Below are positions 27,795-38,917 of a stretch of 49,503 bases of DNA, piece after piece. The notes under the pieces were generated by a model. The model did no database searches and was not told where the DNA came from. It worked only from the letters and a program-made list of their open reading frames with translations. The position numbers and the translations under genes were made by a program. The DNA is from an uncultured cyanobacterium. Lineage in GTDB: Bacteria; Cyanobacteriota; Cyanobacteriia; PCC-6307; Cyanobiaceae. How positions within the stretch are numbered: the stretch's first letter is position 1; the number at the start of each line of letters is the position of its first letter. Where the stretch lies: assembly GCA_903935205.1 (NCBI GenBank), contig CAIZQU010000169.1, positions 1-49,503 of the forward strand. Direction: 5' to 3'.

Positions 27795-28151
27795 TCAGGC
27801 GGCCAAGGGCCCGTCCGCGCCGGGGCAATCGCCGTCGCCATCCCCGTCCTCGGACTCTTCGCGGCAGCCGGGGAGAGGGATCTCGATCGAACTGACCACG
27901 TGGATCACGTCCCTCAGACGCATGGCATCGGCGAACCAGCCCATGGCCTGTTCGACATCGCCACGCTGCTCCGCATCGCTGGCCTGATCCTCATGGGCCT
28001 CGGCCAGCAGAGCCAGCCAGCAGAGGGTGCGGGCCTGGACCACCGAGAGATCCAGCTCCTGGGGTTGACTTTCGGCGATCCGCTCGCTCTCCTGCTGCAC
28101 CAGCAGCCGCAGCCGCAGATCGTGAAGCTGGCTGCCGTGGAGCGGGCTCAT
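27795..28151 (-). CDS. Hypothetical acidic protein, 118 residues
   Basis: Unrecognised family. From the ATG at 28149-28151 the product is mostly helical: QLHDLRLRLLVQQESERI, then VVQARTLCWLALLAEAHED, then DVEQAMGWFADAMRLRDVI, resembling a TPR-like bundle. It ends in an acidic tail, EESEDGDGDGDCPGADG. The longer frame to 28349 runs into the control region of the next gene and has an implausible N-terminus. AGG lies six to nine bases before the chosen ATG. It is upstream of, and on the same strand as, the CxxC coiled-coil gene, and divergent from the secreted-protein gene at 28352. Confidence 0.68.
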   Translation of the reverse strand: MSPLHGSQLHDLRLRLLVQQESERIAESQPQELDLSVVQARTLCWLALLAEAHEDQASDAEQRGDVEQAMGWFADAMRLRDVIHVVSSIEIPLPGCREESEDGDGDGDCPGADGPLAA

Positions 28152-28351
28152 CCGGTGCCTGACGACTGATGACACGCTAGCGGCAGGGATCGCAAGGGAG
28201 AAGGGCCCCAGGGGTGGCGAGCAGGCCCCGGCAAGGCCGGCAGGCGCCAGGCTTGAGGATCTGCGCACCAAACACGGAAACAATCCTGCAACCTGATGCG
28301 CACCCTGGAAACGGCTGATAAAATGCAGCCGACTCCCTTTTTGATGCATTC

Positions 28352-29011
28352 ATGACACTGAGTCACAAACTGAAGGCCGTTCTGCTCTCGGCCGCCACAG
28401 CCTCCCTCGCCTTGGGCGCCGGCATTGCGCCAGCTCAGGCCGCCGCCTGCCCTGGCGGCGCCGGTATCACACTGGGTTCACTGTCCACGCCTTACACCTG
28501 CACCCAGGACGGGTACTCCTTCACCCTGACCGGGTTTACGGGCTTCTCGGGCACCGATGCCATGTCGTTCTCTGCCCAGACAGTGGGTGGATTGCCAGCC
28601 TTCACCTATAGCATTCAATCTAATACCGGCTGGCAGGTAGCCACCGGAAATTACACCTTTGACTACACTCTTACGGCTCCGACTGGTTACGCCTTCAAAG
28701 CATACAGCGCTTCAGCCCAAAGCTCTGTTCCTGGTGCCGCCGGCAATTGGGAGGTTGATGCGATCGGACAGGGTGTAGCAGCGATCAGCTTCCCAACGAC
28801 TTCTACTGGCTCAGTGACTTACTCCAACGTGTTCAGCACGGATACCTTCGCTGGGAAACTCAGCTCAGCCAACGACATGCTTGGTGTCAGCGGCACAGTC
28901 ACCCTCAAGACCATCCCGGCTACCGGCACCCCCAGCCCTCTGCCCATTCTTGGGGCTACGGCTGCCTTCGGCGCTTCCCGCAGGCTGCGTCGCCGTCTGG
29001 CTGCGATCTGA
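28352..29011 (+). CDS. Secreted protein with PEP-CTERM-like C-terminal tail, copy 1
   Basis: A 219-residue exported protein. A signal peptide covers about residues 1-30 (LKAVLLSAATASLALGAG, ending AQA). The mature part starts with a cysteine pair, Cys33 and Cys50, then a Ser/Thr/Gly-rich beta-type domain. The final 26 residues (194-219) are PSPLPILGATAAF followed by GASRRLRRRLAAI: a proline motif, a short hydrophobic helix and a basic end. This has the layout of PEP-CTERM sorting signals handled by exosortases, although the PEP triplet itself is absent. The paralogue at 30485 has the same cysteine spacing and a nearly identical tail. Function is unknown; an extracellular or surface-matrix role is inferred. 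Confidence 0.85.
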   Translation: MTLSHKLKAVLLSAATASLALGAGIAPAQAAACPGGAGITLGSLSTPYTCTQDGYSFTLTGFTGFSGTDAMSFSAQTVGGLPAFTYSIQSNTGWQVATGNYTFDYTLTAPTGYAFKAYSASAQSSVPGAAGNWEVDAIGQGVAAISFPTTSTGSVTYSNVFSTDTFAGKLSSANDMLGVSGTVTLKTIPATGTPSPLPILGATAAFGASRRLRRRLAAI

Positions 29012-29027
29012 TCCTCAGATTCCCGTT

Positions 29028-29060
29028 ACCCCCTCTACTGTGTAGAGGGGGTTTTTGTTT
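29028..29060 (+). terminator. Intrinsic terminator after secreted-protein gene, copy 1
   Basis: CCCCCTCTAC and GTAGAGGGGG form a perfect ten-base-pair stem around a three-base loop, followed by TTTTTGTTT. It begins 17 bases after the stop and separates this gene from the downstream membrane-protein gene. Confidence 0.93.
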
Positions 29061-29138
29061 GTCTATTCATCGCCACTCCTGACTTGAACAGGTTCCAAGC
29101 AAGACGCTTGATCCACAATCCTCTTGAGCACCAAAAGC

Positions 29139-29885
29139 ATGACGGCCCGTCTTGATGAGCTGATCACAGACCCGCGCGCCAGCATCAATGGACGGCATCG
29201 CACTGCCCAGTCTCTCTACATCGCAGGGATCATGCTTTTTCTGGCAGGCATCAACACGTTTGCCTTTTCCCTGTTTCCGATCAAGCTGGTTGATCCGCTT
29301 TGGCAACTCAATCTCTGCACATCGATTCTCAGCAATTCCCCCTTCCTGCTCATTGCCTGTCTCTTCGTGCTGGCAGCCTCGGCACTGAACCAGAGGGACA
29401 AGCAAATCAACCGTAGAGCGACGTCCCTCTCCATTTTTTCTCGCTGGCTCAGCCTGATACTCCTGCTGAGCATCCCCTTCCAGCTTTATCTGGGCACCCA
29501 GGCCATCAAGATCCAGAATCAGGCAGTGATGGAGCAGGTGCAGGTCATCAGCAGGGTAGCCAAAGGCGTGAAGGCCACCACCAATGAACAAGAGCTCAGG
29601 GCCTTCGCGGCTACGCTCCCTGATCCCGTTAATCTTCCCGCCAAGATTGATATTCCGTTTGAGGCATTCAAGCAGCGCATCGGCGAAAGACTGCAGGGAA
29701 ACATCAATCGCGCCCTGGAACAGGCCAGCCAGCAGAAATCCAAGAATATTCAGACTTACATCAAGGAATTCACCCGCAACGCTATCCAGTCAATCATTCT
29801 TTCAACCGGCTTTGCCGCCGTGGCTGCTCTCAAGAACGAAAACTACGGTCTGCATAGCATCTTGATCTCCATGCTCCGCCTCTAA
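29139..29885 (+). CDS. HpsJ-like membrane protein, copy 1
   Basis: About 248 residues from the ATG at 29139; a TTG at 29124 would add five. Three membrane segments lie in the first half, the first ending in FAFSLFPIKLVDPLWQL, the others around FLLIACLFVLAAS and LSLILLLSIPFQLYLG. A soluble helical region follows (VKATTNEQELRAFAATLP, RLQGNINRALEQASQQKSKN), then a last hydrophobic segment, SIILSTGFAAVAAL. The F-x-LFP-x-LLDP-x-WQL pattern and this layout resemble the cyanobacterial HpsJ family, linked to hormogonium polysaccharide secretion and cyanoexosortase systems. That match is from memory. It is clearly homologous to the gene at 31256 and follows a secreted-protein gene in both cases. Confidence 0.83.
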   Translation: MTARLDELITDPRASINGRHRTAQSLYIAGIMLFLAGINTFAFSLFPIKLVDPLWQLNLCTSILSNSPFLLIACLFVLAASALNQRDKQINRRATSLSIFSRWLSLILLLSIPFQLYLGTQAIKIQNQAVMEQVQVISRVAKGVKATTNEQELRAFAATLPDPVNLPAKIDIPFEAFKQRIGERLQGNINRALEQASQQKSKNIQTYIKEFTRNAIQSIILSTGFAAVAALKNENYGLHSILISMLRL

Positions 29886-29952
29886 CGGGATCAAGCCTCG
29901 GCGATTCCCGGCAGCTCCAGGAAGAGGCGTCTGGCCGGGGTCCAAGCAGCCT

Positions 29953-29989
29953 GCAAACCCTGTCGATCGCAGTGATCAACAGGGTTTGC
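29953..29989. repeat. Inverted repeat, possible terminator of the HpsJ-like gene
   Basis: GCAAACCCTGT and ACAGGGTTTGC form a perfect eleven-base-pair stem. A further GATC/GATC pairing can continue inside after one mismatch. It lies 67 bases after the membrane-protein stop and 81 bases from the tRNA. There is no T-run on either strand, so its role is open. Confidence 0.5.
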
Positions 29990-30070
29990 GCAGAACAGCC
30001 AAACCATGCGCGGAGCCATCAGAATCAACTCCCTGCACGTCGGCAACCAGATCGGCACGGTCTCGGTTCA

Positions 30071-30144
<74 letters not shown>

Positions 30145-30484
30145 TCGCAGCCTCATCATAATGGGCAAGGCCCAGAATGTTCACCACGGGCATCCTCTGG
30201 GGCCGAGCTAAACCCCATCACGCTGGCTGCCCGCAGGCACGATGGCAGCTGCAAGGGCCTGAGAGCGCCATGCACGAACCGATGCGGACGCTGCTGGAAA
30301 CGCCCGCGCCTGCCATGGGCGGCATGGCGGCCCCCTCGAATCCACCAGCTCCGAGAGGCGCAGCGAGACTCAGGCAAGACAGGCGAGCTCCGCCTCGGGC
30401 TCGAAAACGCTGACCATTCGCCGGCAATCGCCACATTCGGGGCCAGATGTGCGACAATAAGGGTGAAAGTGAGGTTTTCATTTC
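30145..30484. other. Intergenic stretch upstream of the second cassette
   Basis: About 340 bases without a supported gene. The tRNA promoter (minus strand) should lie just above 30144. The promoter of the secreted-protein gene should lie near 30440-30470, where the sequence becomes AT-richer. A GAGG occurs ten bases before the ATG at 30485. Open frames here are chance frames. Confidence 0.5.
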
Positions 30485-31138
30485 ATGGTGCGCAATTTGC
30501 ACAAAATTTTTCTTCCCGCTCTTGCTGCAGCAGGGGTCATGGGAGCAGCAACACCCTCGCAGGCCGCTCTGTGCAACACATACACCACTATTGGGGACCT
30601 CGCCGCTGCATCCGGCGCAAGCTGCACTCTTTCGAGTGGCTGGACGTTTACCTACAAACCGACAACCACTCTCCCGCTGACGACTCTGTTCACATTCTCC
30701 GGCTCGGCGTCGATAGCGACCTTGAGCCTTCAGGGTGATCCTAATCCCTTTTCGCCTGGTACTTACAACTATAATTTCAGTCTAACTGCCCCTCCCACTA
30801 GGTATATGACCAAATATTCATCCTCGATCACGAGTTCTGTTTCTCCTGCTGATGCTGGCACTTGGGGCATTACAAGTGCCGCGACTGGCCAACAAGCCCT
30901 CGGCACCTACGTATCTCCCAATGGCGTAACCGCTAACAAGTTTTACGGCACCACCACCACTTACTCCGACATCTTCACTGGTGTCATGACCGTATCTGGA
31001 GGTCAAATCACCCAATTCACATCATCTTTCAATACCGCTCTAATTCCTGTTGGAACGCCGGGCCCTCTGCCTATTCTGGGTGCAAGTGCAGCTTTCGCCT
31101 ATTCACGCCGGATTCGTCGTCGGGCCATGGCGGCATAA
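30485..31138 (+). CDS. Secreted protein with PEP-CTERM-like C-terminal tail, copy 2
   Basis: A 217-residue exported protein. The signal peptide is at about 1-27 (KIFLPALAAAGVMGAATP, ending SQA). The mature part begins with Cys30 and Cys47, the same 17-residue spacing as in the copy at 28352. A Thr/Ser-rich domain then has many short beta-like segments and low charge (FTFSGSASIATLSLQG, TYNYNFSLTAP). The C-terminal residues 192-217 read PGPLPILGASAAF then AYSRRIRRRAMAA, nearly the same as copy 1. The central domain has diverged strongly while the signal and tail are conserved. An exosortase-type anchoring step is inferred; no exosortase gene lies in this window. Confidence 0.85.
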   Translation: MVRNLHKIFLPALAAAGVMGAATPSQAALCNTYTTIGDLAAASGASCTLSSGWTFTYKPTTTLPLTTLFTFSGSASIATLSLQGDPNPFSPGTYNYNFSLTAPPTRYMTKYSSSITSSVSPADAGTWGITSAATGQQALGTYVSPNGVTANKFYGTTTTYSDIFTGVMTVSGGQITQFTSSFNTALIPVGTPGPLPILGASAAFAYSRRIRRRAMAA

Positions 31139-31161
31139 TTTTTGCGCCTACTCAGCTTTTG

Positions 31162-31188
31162 GCCTCCCTAAATTAGGGAGGCTTTTTT
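31162..31188 (+). terminator. Intrinsic terminator after secreted-protein gene, copy 2
   Basis: GCCTCCCT and AGGGAGGC form an eight-base-pair stem around AAATT, followed by six T residues. It starts 23 bases after the stop, in the same place within the cassette as the terminator at 29028. Confidence 0.93.
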
Positions 31189-31255
31189 GTTCTTAGATAA
31201 TCCTTGGCAGCCACCTTCTCTGCCGTGATTGTCTATTATCCCAAGCCAATTTCAG

Positions 31256-32011
31256 ATGACAATGTTTGACATGGAAGGCTCTGCAGAAAGTCTTCTTCGG
31301 TCTTCTCGCAATGTTCGCCAGCGAGTGGCGCAGTGCCTCAATACATGTGCGATTCTCGTCGCATTTGCAAATCTCACCCCCTTTGTATTCTCCCTTTTTC
31401 CCTTAAAACTACTTGATCCTTTCTGGCAGCTTGGCCTCAGCGCATCAATATTGACCGCCAGCATTCCCATTCTGATTTCTTTTTTGTTGGCGATTGCTGC
31501 GCTGGGCTTCACCCCCAACAGCGAGATCTTGCTCAATCGCTACAATACTATTGCCAGACTATCGGCCGCCCTGGCGTTGATGCTTCTCTTGACCATTCCA
31601 TTCCAGATATACTCTGGACTCAACGCCTTGGATTCAAAAACTCAAACAGTGCTTGATGAGGTCAAGACGCTCAAGGCCATTGCCAGAAGGATCCAGGCAA
31701 CCAATAACGAACAACAATTGAGGCTCTATGTGGCCACTTTGCCGAACGCCCCGAGTCTGCCACCCAAATTTGATTTTCCATTTCCACAAGTCAAGCAAAT
31801 GGTCTTGGAAAACATAGAAGGCATCATCAACAAAGCGCTGAATGATTCCAGATCTCAAAAAGCCAGCGCCATGCAAACCTTCATTCTGGAATGCACGCGA
31901 AACAGCATCCAGTGCCTGATTCTGTCAACGGCCTTCACCGTGATCAGCGCCGTTGGCAGCGGTCGCTATGGCTTGATAGCGATAACGGTACTCGCTCTCT
32001 TCAGGCTCTAG
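31256..32011 (+). CDS. HpsJ-like membrane protein, copy 2
   Basis: About 251 residues from the ATG at 31256; a TTG at 31229 and ATGs at 31262 and 31271 are alternatives. It is clearly homologous to the gene at 29139. Shared segments are FVFSLFPLKLLDPFWQL, LLTIPFQIYSGLNAL, RRIQATNNEQQLRLYVATLP and NSIQCLILSTAFTVISAV. There are three N-terminal hydrophobic segments, a helical soluble middle, and one C-terminal membrane segment. The family resemblance is to cyanobacterial HpsJ. Sequence identity between the copies is moderate, so the duplication is old or the copies were gained separately. GC content is low compared with the flanking core. Confidence 0.83.
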   Translation: MTMFDMEGSAESLLRSSRNVRQRVAQCLNTCAILVAFANLTPFVFSLFPLKLLDPFWQLGLSASILTASIPILISFLLAIAALGFTPNSEILLNRYNTIARLSAALALMLLLTIPFQIYSGLNALDSKTQTVLDEVKTLKAIARRIQATNNEQQLRLYVATLPNAPSLPPKFDFPFPQVKQMVLENIEGIINKALNDSRSQKASAMQTFILECTRNSIQCLILSTAFTVISAVGSGRYGLIAITVLALFRL

Positions 32012-32296
32012 CCTGATCAGCTGTTCCGCCGATCCCCAATATCTTTTCAGGCTCCTTCGCGCTCGACTGCCTTGATCGCATCGGGCCCACTCTGCGACAG
32101 CTCCCAGGTCTTGATTCCTCCATTGGAGACATCAGGCCATGCCAGCAGATGCCACGGCGAGGCCGACATTGACTGAGCGCCACAGTCCCGGGCCTTCCCC
32201 GGATTATGGCCCTGGTTATGCCTTGATTCGGCTCTCGGTCGCCCGCGCAACCCACCTCAGCACAACTGACCTCACCAACACGGCGTACCATGCTCC

Positions 32297-32740
32297 AGGA
32301 AAAGCAGGCGAGGTGATCGCGATCGGTGAGGTCACGGCGGGTTTCGGCCGCGGCGGGGCTTCGGCCGGTTGAGGAAAGTCCGGGCTCCCCGATGGCCAGG
32401 CCTGCCGGGTAACGCCCGGTGCGGGTGACCGTGAGGACAGTGCCACAGAAACACACCGCCGATGGCAACGGCGGCCGTTGGCCGCCGCTCGCACAGGCAA
32501 GGGTGCAAAGGTGCGGTAAGAGCGCACCAGCGGCATCGAGAGGTGCCGGCTCGGTAAACCCCGGCCGGGAGCAAGGCCAGGGCTTCGGCCCGCGGAACAA
32601 GGGCTGGTCATCATCCCGTTCCGTTCCACCAGCGCCGCTTGAGGCCGCCGGTAACGGCGGTCCCAGACAGATGATCACCCCCACCGCTGGGTCTGTCCCT
32701 GCGGTGGTGAACAGAACCCGGCTTACGTCCTGCTTTCCCC
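32297..32740 (+). ncRNA. rnpB: RNase P RNA (bacterial type A)
   Basis: The catalytic RNA of RNase P, which matures tRNA 5' ends. The universally conserved 5' P4 strand GAGGAAAGTCCGGGCTCC is at 32371-32388. GCCACAGAAACAC follows at about 32442. The 3' P4 strand ACAGAACCCGGCTTACG is at 32711-32727. The terminal P1 helix can form between GGAAAAGCAGG near 32298-32308 and CCTGCTTTCC near 32729-32738, which sets the ends to within a few bases. Six T residues follow at 32741. A long minus-strand frame across it is a shadow. The gene for RNase III follows immediately. Confidence 0.95.
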
Positions 32741-32812
32741 TTTTTTCAGGCCCATGGGCCATGGGCCGGATGGAAGGATGAAGCTCCTTCCTCACCACCC
32801 TCCGCCGCCGCC

Positions 32813-33625
32813 ATGGGTCAGGCGTCCCCCGTTCCCTCGCTCAGCAGCGCACGCCGCGACGCATTGATCGGCCTGCTGAAACGCCTGGGCCTGGATCCCC
32901 GTGCCCCCGGGGGTCCCGGAGCCACCAGCACCGCCCTGGCTCCGCTCGAGGAGGCCCTCACCCATGCCTCCGCAGGCCGACCCCGCCACCACGAACAGCT
33001 GGAATTTCTCGGCGATGCGGTGCTGCGCCTGGCAGCCACCGAATTTCTGGAGCGCTGCCATCCCTCCCTGGCGGTGGGGCGGCGCTCCTCCCTGAGGGCC
33101 CAGCTGGTCAGCGACCGCTGGCTGGCGGAGCAGGCGGAGGCCCTCGACCTGGCGCCCCTGATCCACCTCGGCCCCATGGCGCTGGGCGACAGCAGCGGCC
33201 GCGCCACCGTACTGGCGGAGAGCTGCGAGGCCCTGGTCGGCGCCATCTACCAGGCCTGGGGAGGCCCCTGCGGCGGCATCGAGGCGGTTCTGCTCTGGCT
33301 GGCCCCCGCCTGGGAAAGGGCCAGCGCCGAGCTGCTCGCCGATCCCGAACGCCACAACTGGAAGACGGCCCTCCAGGAGAAGACCCAGGGCCAGGGTCTG
33401 GGCCTGCCTCGTTATGCCACCGCGGAGATCAGTCGCCGCCATGGCGATCCCCGACGCTTCCAATCCCAGGTGAGCTGGGGTTGCCTGCCGGAGACGGAGG
33501 TGCAGGGGGTTGGCAGCGGAAGCGCCGAGGGCTGGGGCGGCTCGCGCCGCGAAGCCGAACAGCAGGCGGCCCGCGCTGCCCTGGCCCAGCTCAGACAGCC
33601 TCCAGGGTCGCCAGGGGCAGGGTGA
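32813..33625 (+). CDS. rnc: Ribonuclease III
   Basis: A 270-residue double-strand-specific endonuclease processing rRNA and other structured RNAs. The catalytic signature HEQLEFLGDAVLRLAATEF is at about residues 61-79. The second metal-site region AESCEALVGAIYQAWGG follows at about 136-152, carrying the conserved EALVGAIY. A double-stranded RNA-binding domain occupies the last third (NWKTALQEKTQGQG ... [17 protein letters not shown]). The N-terminus is slightly longer than in E. coli Rnc and glycine/proline-rich. It starts 72 bases after the rnpB end. Its 3' end overlaps the convergent ndhS gene by 35 bases. Confidence 0.94.
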   Translation: MGQASPVPSLSSARRDALIGLLKRLGLDPRAPGGPGATSTALAPLEEALTHASAGRPRHHEQLEFLGDAVLRLAATEFLERCHPSLAVGRRSSLRAQLVSDRWLAEQAEALDLAPLIHLGPMALGDSSGRATVLAESCEALVGAIYQAWGGPCGGIEAVLLWLAPAWERASAELLADPERHNWKTALQEKTQGQGLGLPRYATAEISRRHGDPRRFQSQVSWGCLPETEVQGVGSGSAEGWGGSRREAEQQAARAALAQLRQPPGSPGAG

Positions 33626-33779
33626 CGAGCTTGTCCCAGTTGCCGCCCTCGAACAGCACCGCCGCCCGGCGATCGCTGATGCGTTGCACAAAACCGCGGT
33701 AGCCGTTGTAGATCGAAACCGGATCGCGGACCACCACCGTGGAGCCCGGCAGGATCAGGGCGGCGGGGGCGGGAGCCAT
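33591..33779 (-). CDS. ndhS: NAD(P)H-quinone oxidoreductase subunit S
   Basis: A 62-residue subunit of the cyanobacterial/chloroplast NDH-1 complex, with an SH3-like fold that helps dock ferredoxin for cyclic electron flow. The ATG at 33777-33779 gives [19 protein letters not shown]. The family core is seen in [19 protein letters not shown] and [15 protein letters not shown] longer frame up to 34031 lacks any family resemblance upstream of this ATG. It is convergent with rnc and overlaps its last 35 bases. Confidence 0.92.
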   Translation of the reverse strand: MAPAPAALILPGSTVVVRDPVSIYNGYRGFVQRISDRRAAVLFEGGNWDKLVTLPLATLEAV

Positions 33780-34006
33780 GGGGTGCCGGGTGTGACTTGC
33801 CCAGCCATTATCGGAGCACTGGAGCCCCCGTGGCGCGGCCAGGGGCTGGCGGCGGCGCCCCAGCCGCTTCGAAGGGGCGGATCGGGCGACGTAGCGTCGA
33901 GAGCCCCCCAGATCCCGCCACGGCCCGGCCGGCTCCACCCCCTGATCGGAAGCCCCCACCGAGTGCCAGCGATGCCCCGTCCCCCAGCCTGTCTGCTGCC
34001 GCCACC

Positions 34007-34600
34007 ATGAGCGATCCGCCATCCTCACCATCGGCTGCCGCCGCCTTGCCGCCGCCGCCGGATCTGCTGGTGGTGGGCCGCCTGGTGGCCGCCCAGGGGT
34101 TGACCGGGGAGCTGCGGGTGTTGCCCCTCTCCGACTTCCCCGAGCGTTTCACCCGGCCTGGCCCCCGCTGGCTGCAGGGAAAGGGGCAACCCGCCGTTGC
34201 GGTGACCCTGAGCCGCGGCCGCCAGCTGCCGGGCCGGGAGCTGTTCGTGGTGCGGCTGGCCGGCATCGACGACCGGAGTGCGGCGGAGGCCGTGGTGGGA
34301 CACGAGCTGCTGGTGCCCGCCTCGGATCGTCCCCGCCTGGCCCCCGGCGAATTCCATCTGCTCGACCTGGTGGGGCTGGAGGTGCGCTTGCTGGATGCCC
34401 CTGGGGCGGCGCCGATCGGCACGGTGCGGGACCTGATCCACGCCGGCAACGACCTGCTCGAGGTGGAGCTATTGGCGGCGGAACCAGAGGGCCCGGGTCG
34501 GCGGGTGTACGTGCCCTTCGTGGCCGCCATCGTGCCGGTGGTGAAGCTCGAGGAAGGCTGGATCGGACTGACACCTCCGCCCGGATTGCTCGATCTCTGA
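34007..34600 (+). CDS. rimM: 16S rRNA processing / 30S maturation factor RimM
   Basis: A 197-residue ribosome maturation factor that binds ribosomal protein S19 and helps fold the 16S 3' domain. The ATG at 34007 is followed by a short Ser/Pro/Ala leader. The RimM N-terminal domain then starts at [19 protein letters not shown], with [19 protein letters not shown]. The C-terminal PRC-barrel segment has [31 protein letters not shown] and [18 protein letters not shown]. The frame extending to 33797 is rejected because its added residues are low-complexity. Confidence 0.95.
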   Translation: MSDPPSSPSAAAALPPPPDLLVVGRLVAAQGLTGELRVLPLSDFPERFTRPGPRWLQGKGQPAVAVTLSRGRQLPGRELFVVRLAGIDDRSAAEAVVGHELLVPASDRPRLAPGEFHLLDLVGLEVRLLDAPGAAPIGTVRDLIHAGNDLLEVELLAAEPEGPGRRVYVPFVAAIVPVVKLEEGWIGLTPPPGLLDL

Positions 34601-34741
34601 GCGGCCCGAGCGGCAGACGGGACGGTGCGGATCAGGTCGTCTCGCCGTTCCGGTGCGCAAACGTGCCCGCAGCGGCAACGCAAGCCGGCGGCGGCGGGAT
34701 TGAATGGCCCCCTGGCGTCACAGCCCATTCCCACGGCAACC

Positions 34742-36190
34742 ATGGCTCCGACACCTCTGGTCCCCGTGATCCTCTGCGGCGGCACCGGCACGCGCCTCTG
34801 GCCCCTCTCGCGGGCCTCCTACCCGAAGCAATACTGGGCTCTGGCCGGCAGCGGCGAGGAGACCCTGCTGCAGCTCACCCACCAGCGCCTTGAGGGGCTA
34901 CCGGCCCTGGCGCCGCCCCTGCTGATCTGCAACGAGGACCACCGCTTCATCGTGGCCGAACAGATGCGTCAGATCGGCGTCGAACCCGCCGGAATCCTGC
35001 TCGAACCGATGGGTCGCAACACGGCTCCGGCGGTGGCGGTCGCAGCCCTTCAGGCCACCGCCAACGGCGCCGATCCGTTGCTGCTGGTGCTGGCGGCCGA
35101 CCATGTGATCAACCAACCCGACCGCTTCCGCACCGCCGTGGTGGCCGGCATCGCCTCAGCCGAAGCGGGACGACTGGTCAGCTTCGGCATCGTGCCCACG
35201 GCGCCGGAAACCGGCTACGGCTACATCGAAGCTTCCGCTCCGCTGAATGCGGCCGAGCCCGTACCGATCGCCCGCTTCGTTGAAAAGCCCGACCTGGCCA
35301 CCGCCGAATCCTTCCTGGCCACCGGACGCTTCACCTGGAACAGCGGCATGTTCCTGTTCCGGGCCAGCGCCATCCTGGCGGAACTCGAACGGTTGGCACC
35401 CGAGGTGGTCAGCGGCTGCCGCGCGGCCCTGGCCCACGACAGCTCCGATCTCGAATTCCTGCGGTTGGAGAGGGAATCGTTCCTCAACTGTCCGAATGTG
35501 GCCCTCGATGTGGCCGTGATGGAGAAGACATCCCTGGGCGCCGTGCTGCCCCTCGACGCCGAATGGAGCGATGTGGGCAGCTGGAGCGCCCTCTGGGAGA
35601 CCGGCAGCCGCGATGCCAGCGGCAACGTGCTGCGCGGCCGCGTGATCAGCGAGCAGAGTCGCAACTGTTATCTCCGCAGCGAGCACCGCCTGGTGGTGGG
35701 TCTGGGGGTGGAGGATCTGGTGGTCGTCGAAACCGACGACGTGGTGTTGGTGGCCCACCGCGACAGGGCCCAGGACATCAAGGCGATCGTCGGCCGGCTG
35801 GAGCGGGAGGGCGCCCCCGAGAGCAAGGCCCATCGCCGCATCTACCGGCCCTGGGGCCACTACGACGGCGTCGTCGAAGGGGAGCGTTGGCAGGTGAAGA
35901 AGATCGCGGTCAAGCCCGGCGCCAGCCTCTCTCTGCAGATGCACCACCATCGCGCCGAACACTGGGTGGTGGTCAAAGGCACCGCCGTCGTCGAGAAGGA
36001 CGGTGTCGAAGAGCTGGTGGGTGAGAACCAGAGCACCTACATCCCCCTGGGCTCGCGGCACCGCCTGCGCAACCCCGGCAAGATCCCGGTCGAACTGATC
36101 GAGGTGCAGAGCGGTCCTTACCTGGGCGAGGACGACATCGTGCGGTTTGAGGATCGCTATGGCCGCAGCGACATCCTGGCCGTGTCCTGA
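34742..36190 (+). CDS. manC: Mannose-1-phosphate guanylyltransferase / mannose-6-phosphate isomerase
   Basis: A 482-residue bifunctional type II enzyme supplying GDP-mannose for glycans and GDP-fucose-type sugars. The ATG at 34742 yields VPVILCGGTGTRLWPLSR, the nucleotidyltransferase P-loop, with KQYWAL after it. Further motifs are ICNEDHRFIVAEQM, PMGRNTAPAVAVAAL, ARFVEKPD and FTWNSGMFLF. The C-terminal cupin domain carries RPWGHYDGVVEGERW and SLQMHHHRAEHWVVV, the metal ligands of phosphomannose isomerase. It lies between rimM and glmS and is oriented opposite to glmS. It could feed either glycan cluster in this window. Confidence 0.95.
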   Translation: MAPTPLVPVILCGGTGTRLWPLSRASYPKQYWALAGSGEETLLQLTHQRLEGLPALAPPLLICNEDHRFIVAEQMRQIGVEPAGILLEPMGRNTAPAVAVAALQATANGADPLLLVLAADHVINQPDRFRTAVVAGIASAEAGRLVSFGIVPTAPETGYGYIEASAPLNAAEPVPIARFVEKPDLATAESFLATGRFTWNSGMFLFRASAILAELERLAPEVVSGCRAALAHDSSDLEFLRLERESFLNCPNVALDVAVMEKTSLGAVLPLDAEWSDVGSWSALWETGSRDASGNVLRGRVISEQSRNCYLRSEHRLVVGLGVEDLVVVETDDVVLVAHRDRAQDIKAIVGRLEREGAPESKAHRRIYRPWGHYDGVVEGERWQVKKIAVKPGASLSLQMHHHRAEHWVVVKGTAVVEKDGVEELVGENQSTYIPLGSRHRLRNPGKIPVELIEVQSGPYLGEDDIVRFEDRYGRSDILAVS

Positions 36191-36249
36191 GCCGGTGGCG
36201 GGGGCCGACAGCCATCCGCCCCGCCGCCCCTCCGACGGAGCCGCGGCCC

Positions 36250-38205
<1,956 letters not shown>

Positions 38206-38369
38206 AGAAAGAGGAGGAGCGCCGCGAGCGGGCGGGGGGCCGGCGCTAGCTGAGCTTATGGGCAGAGGCACTCTCCAGCAGCAGGAGGGCGGCGGCCTGA
38301 GGGACCGGTCGGTGCCGGACGCCGCCATCTGTGGCCCGGGGGGATGGGGGCCTGGGAGACGGCCAAGAC

Positions 38370-38395
38370 AAAAAGCCAGGCCCGGAGGCCTGGCT
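38370..38395 (-). terminator. Intrinsic terminator downstream of psaC
   Basis: AGCCAGGCC and GGCCTGGCT form a perfect nine-base-pair stem with a four-base loop, and on the minus strand a T-run follows. It lies about 120 bases past the psaC stop, so it would end the psaC transcript before glmS. Confidence 0.88.
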
Positions 38396-38516
38396 GAGGG
38401 GTTTGAGGTCGCCTGGGCCGGCTCAGCTGGGCTGGGAAACCCGGACAGGAGCGAACCGGAGAACGGGAGAACCCGATGGACCGGCGGACGCGGATCGGCG
38501 CGGATCGGGCCGTGAG

Positions 38517-38837
<321 letters not shown>

Positions 38838-38917
38838 TCACCCTTGTTCATACGGCCCGGGGGAGGCAGGGGAGGATGGGGGCCGACCCGTAGGATGCGA
38901 CCTCCCGCAGCGCGGCT

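Noticed and set aside
32001-32798. Minus-strand open frame of 265 codons
   Set aside because: Runs across the RNase P RNA gene, whose conserved P4 strands are on the plus strand.
38206-38516. glmS ribozyme or other riboswitch upstream of glmS
   Set aside because: No conserved glmS-ribozyme core or other known riboswitch signature could be recognised; the only clear structure there is the psaC terminator.
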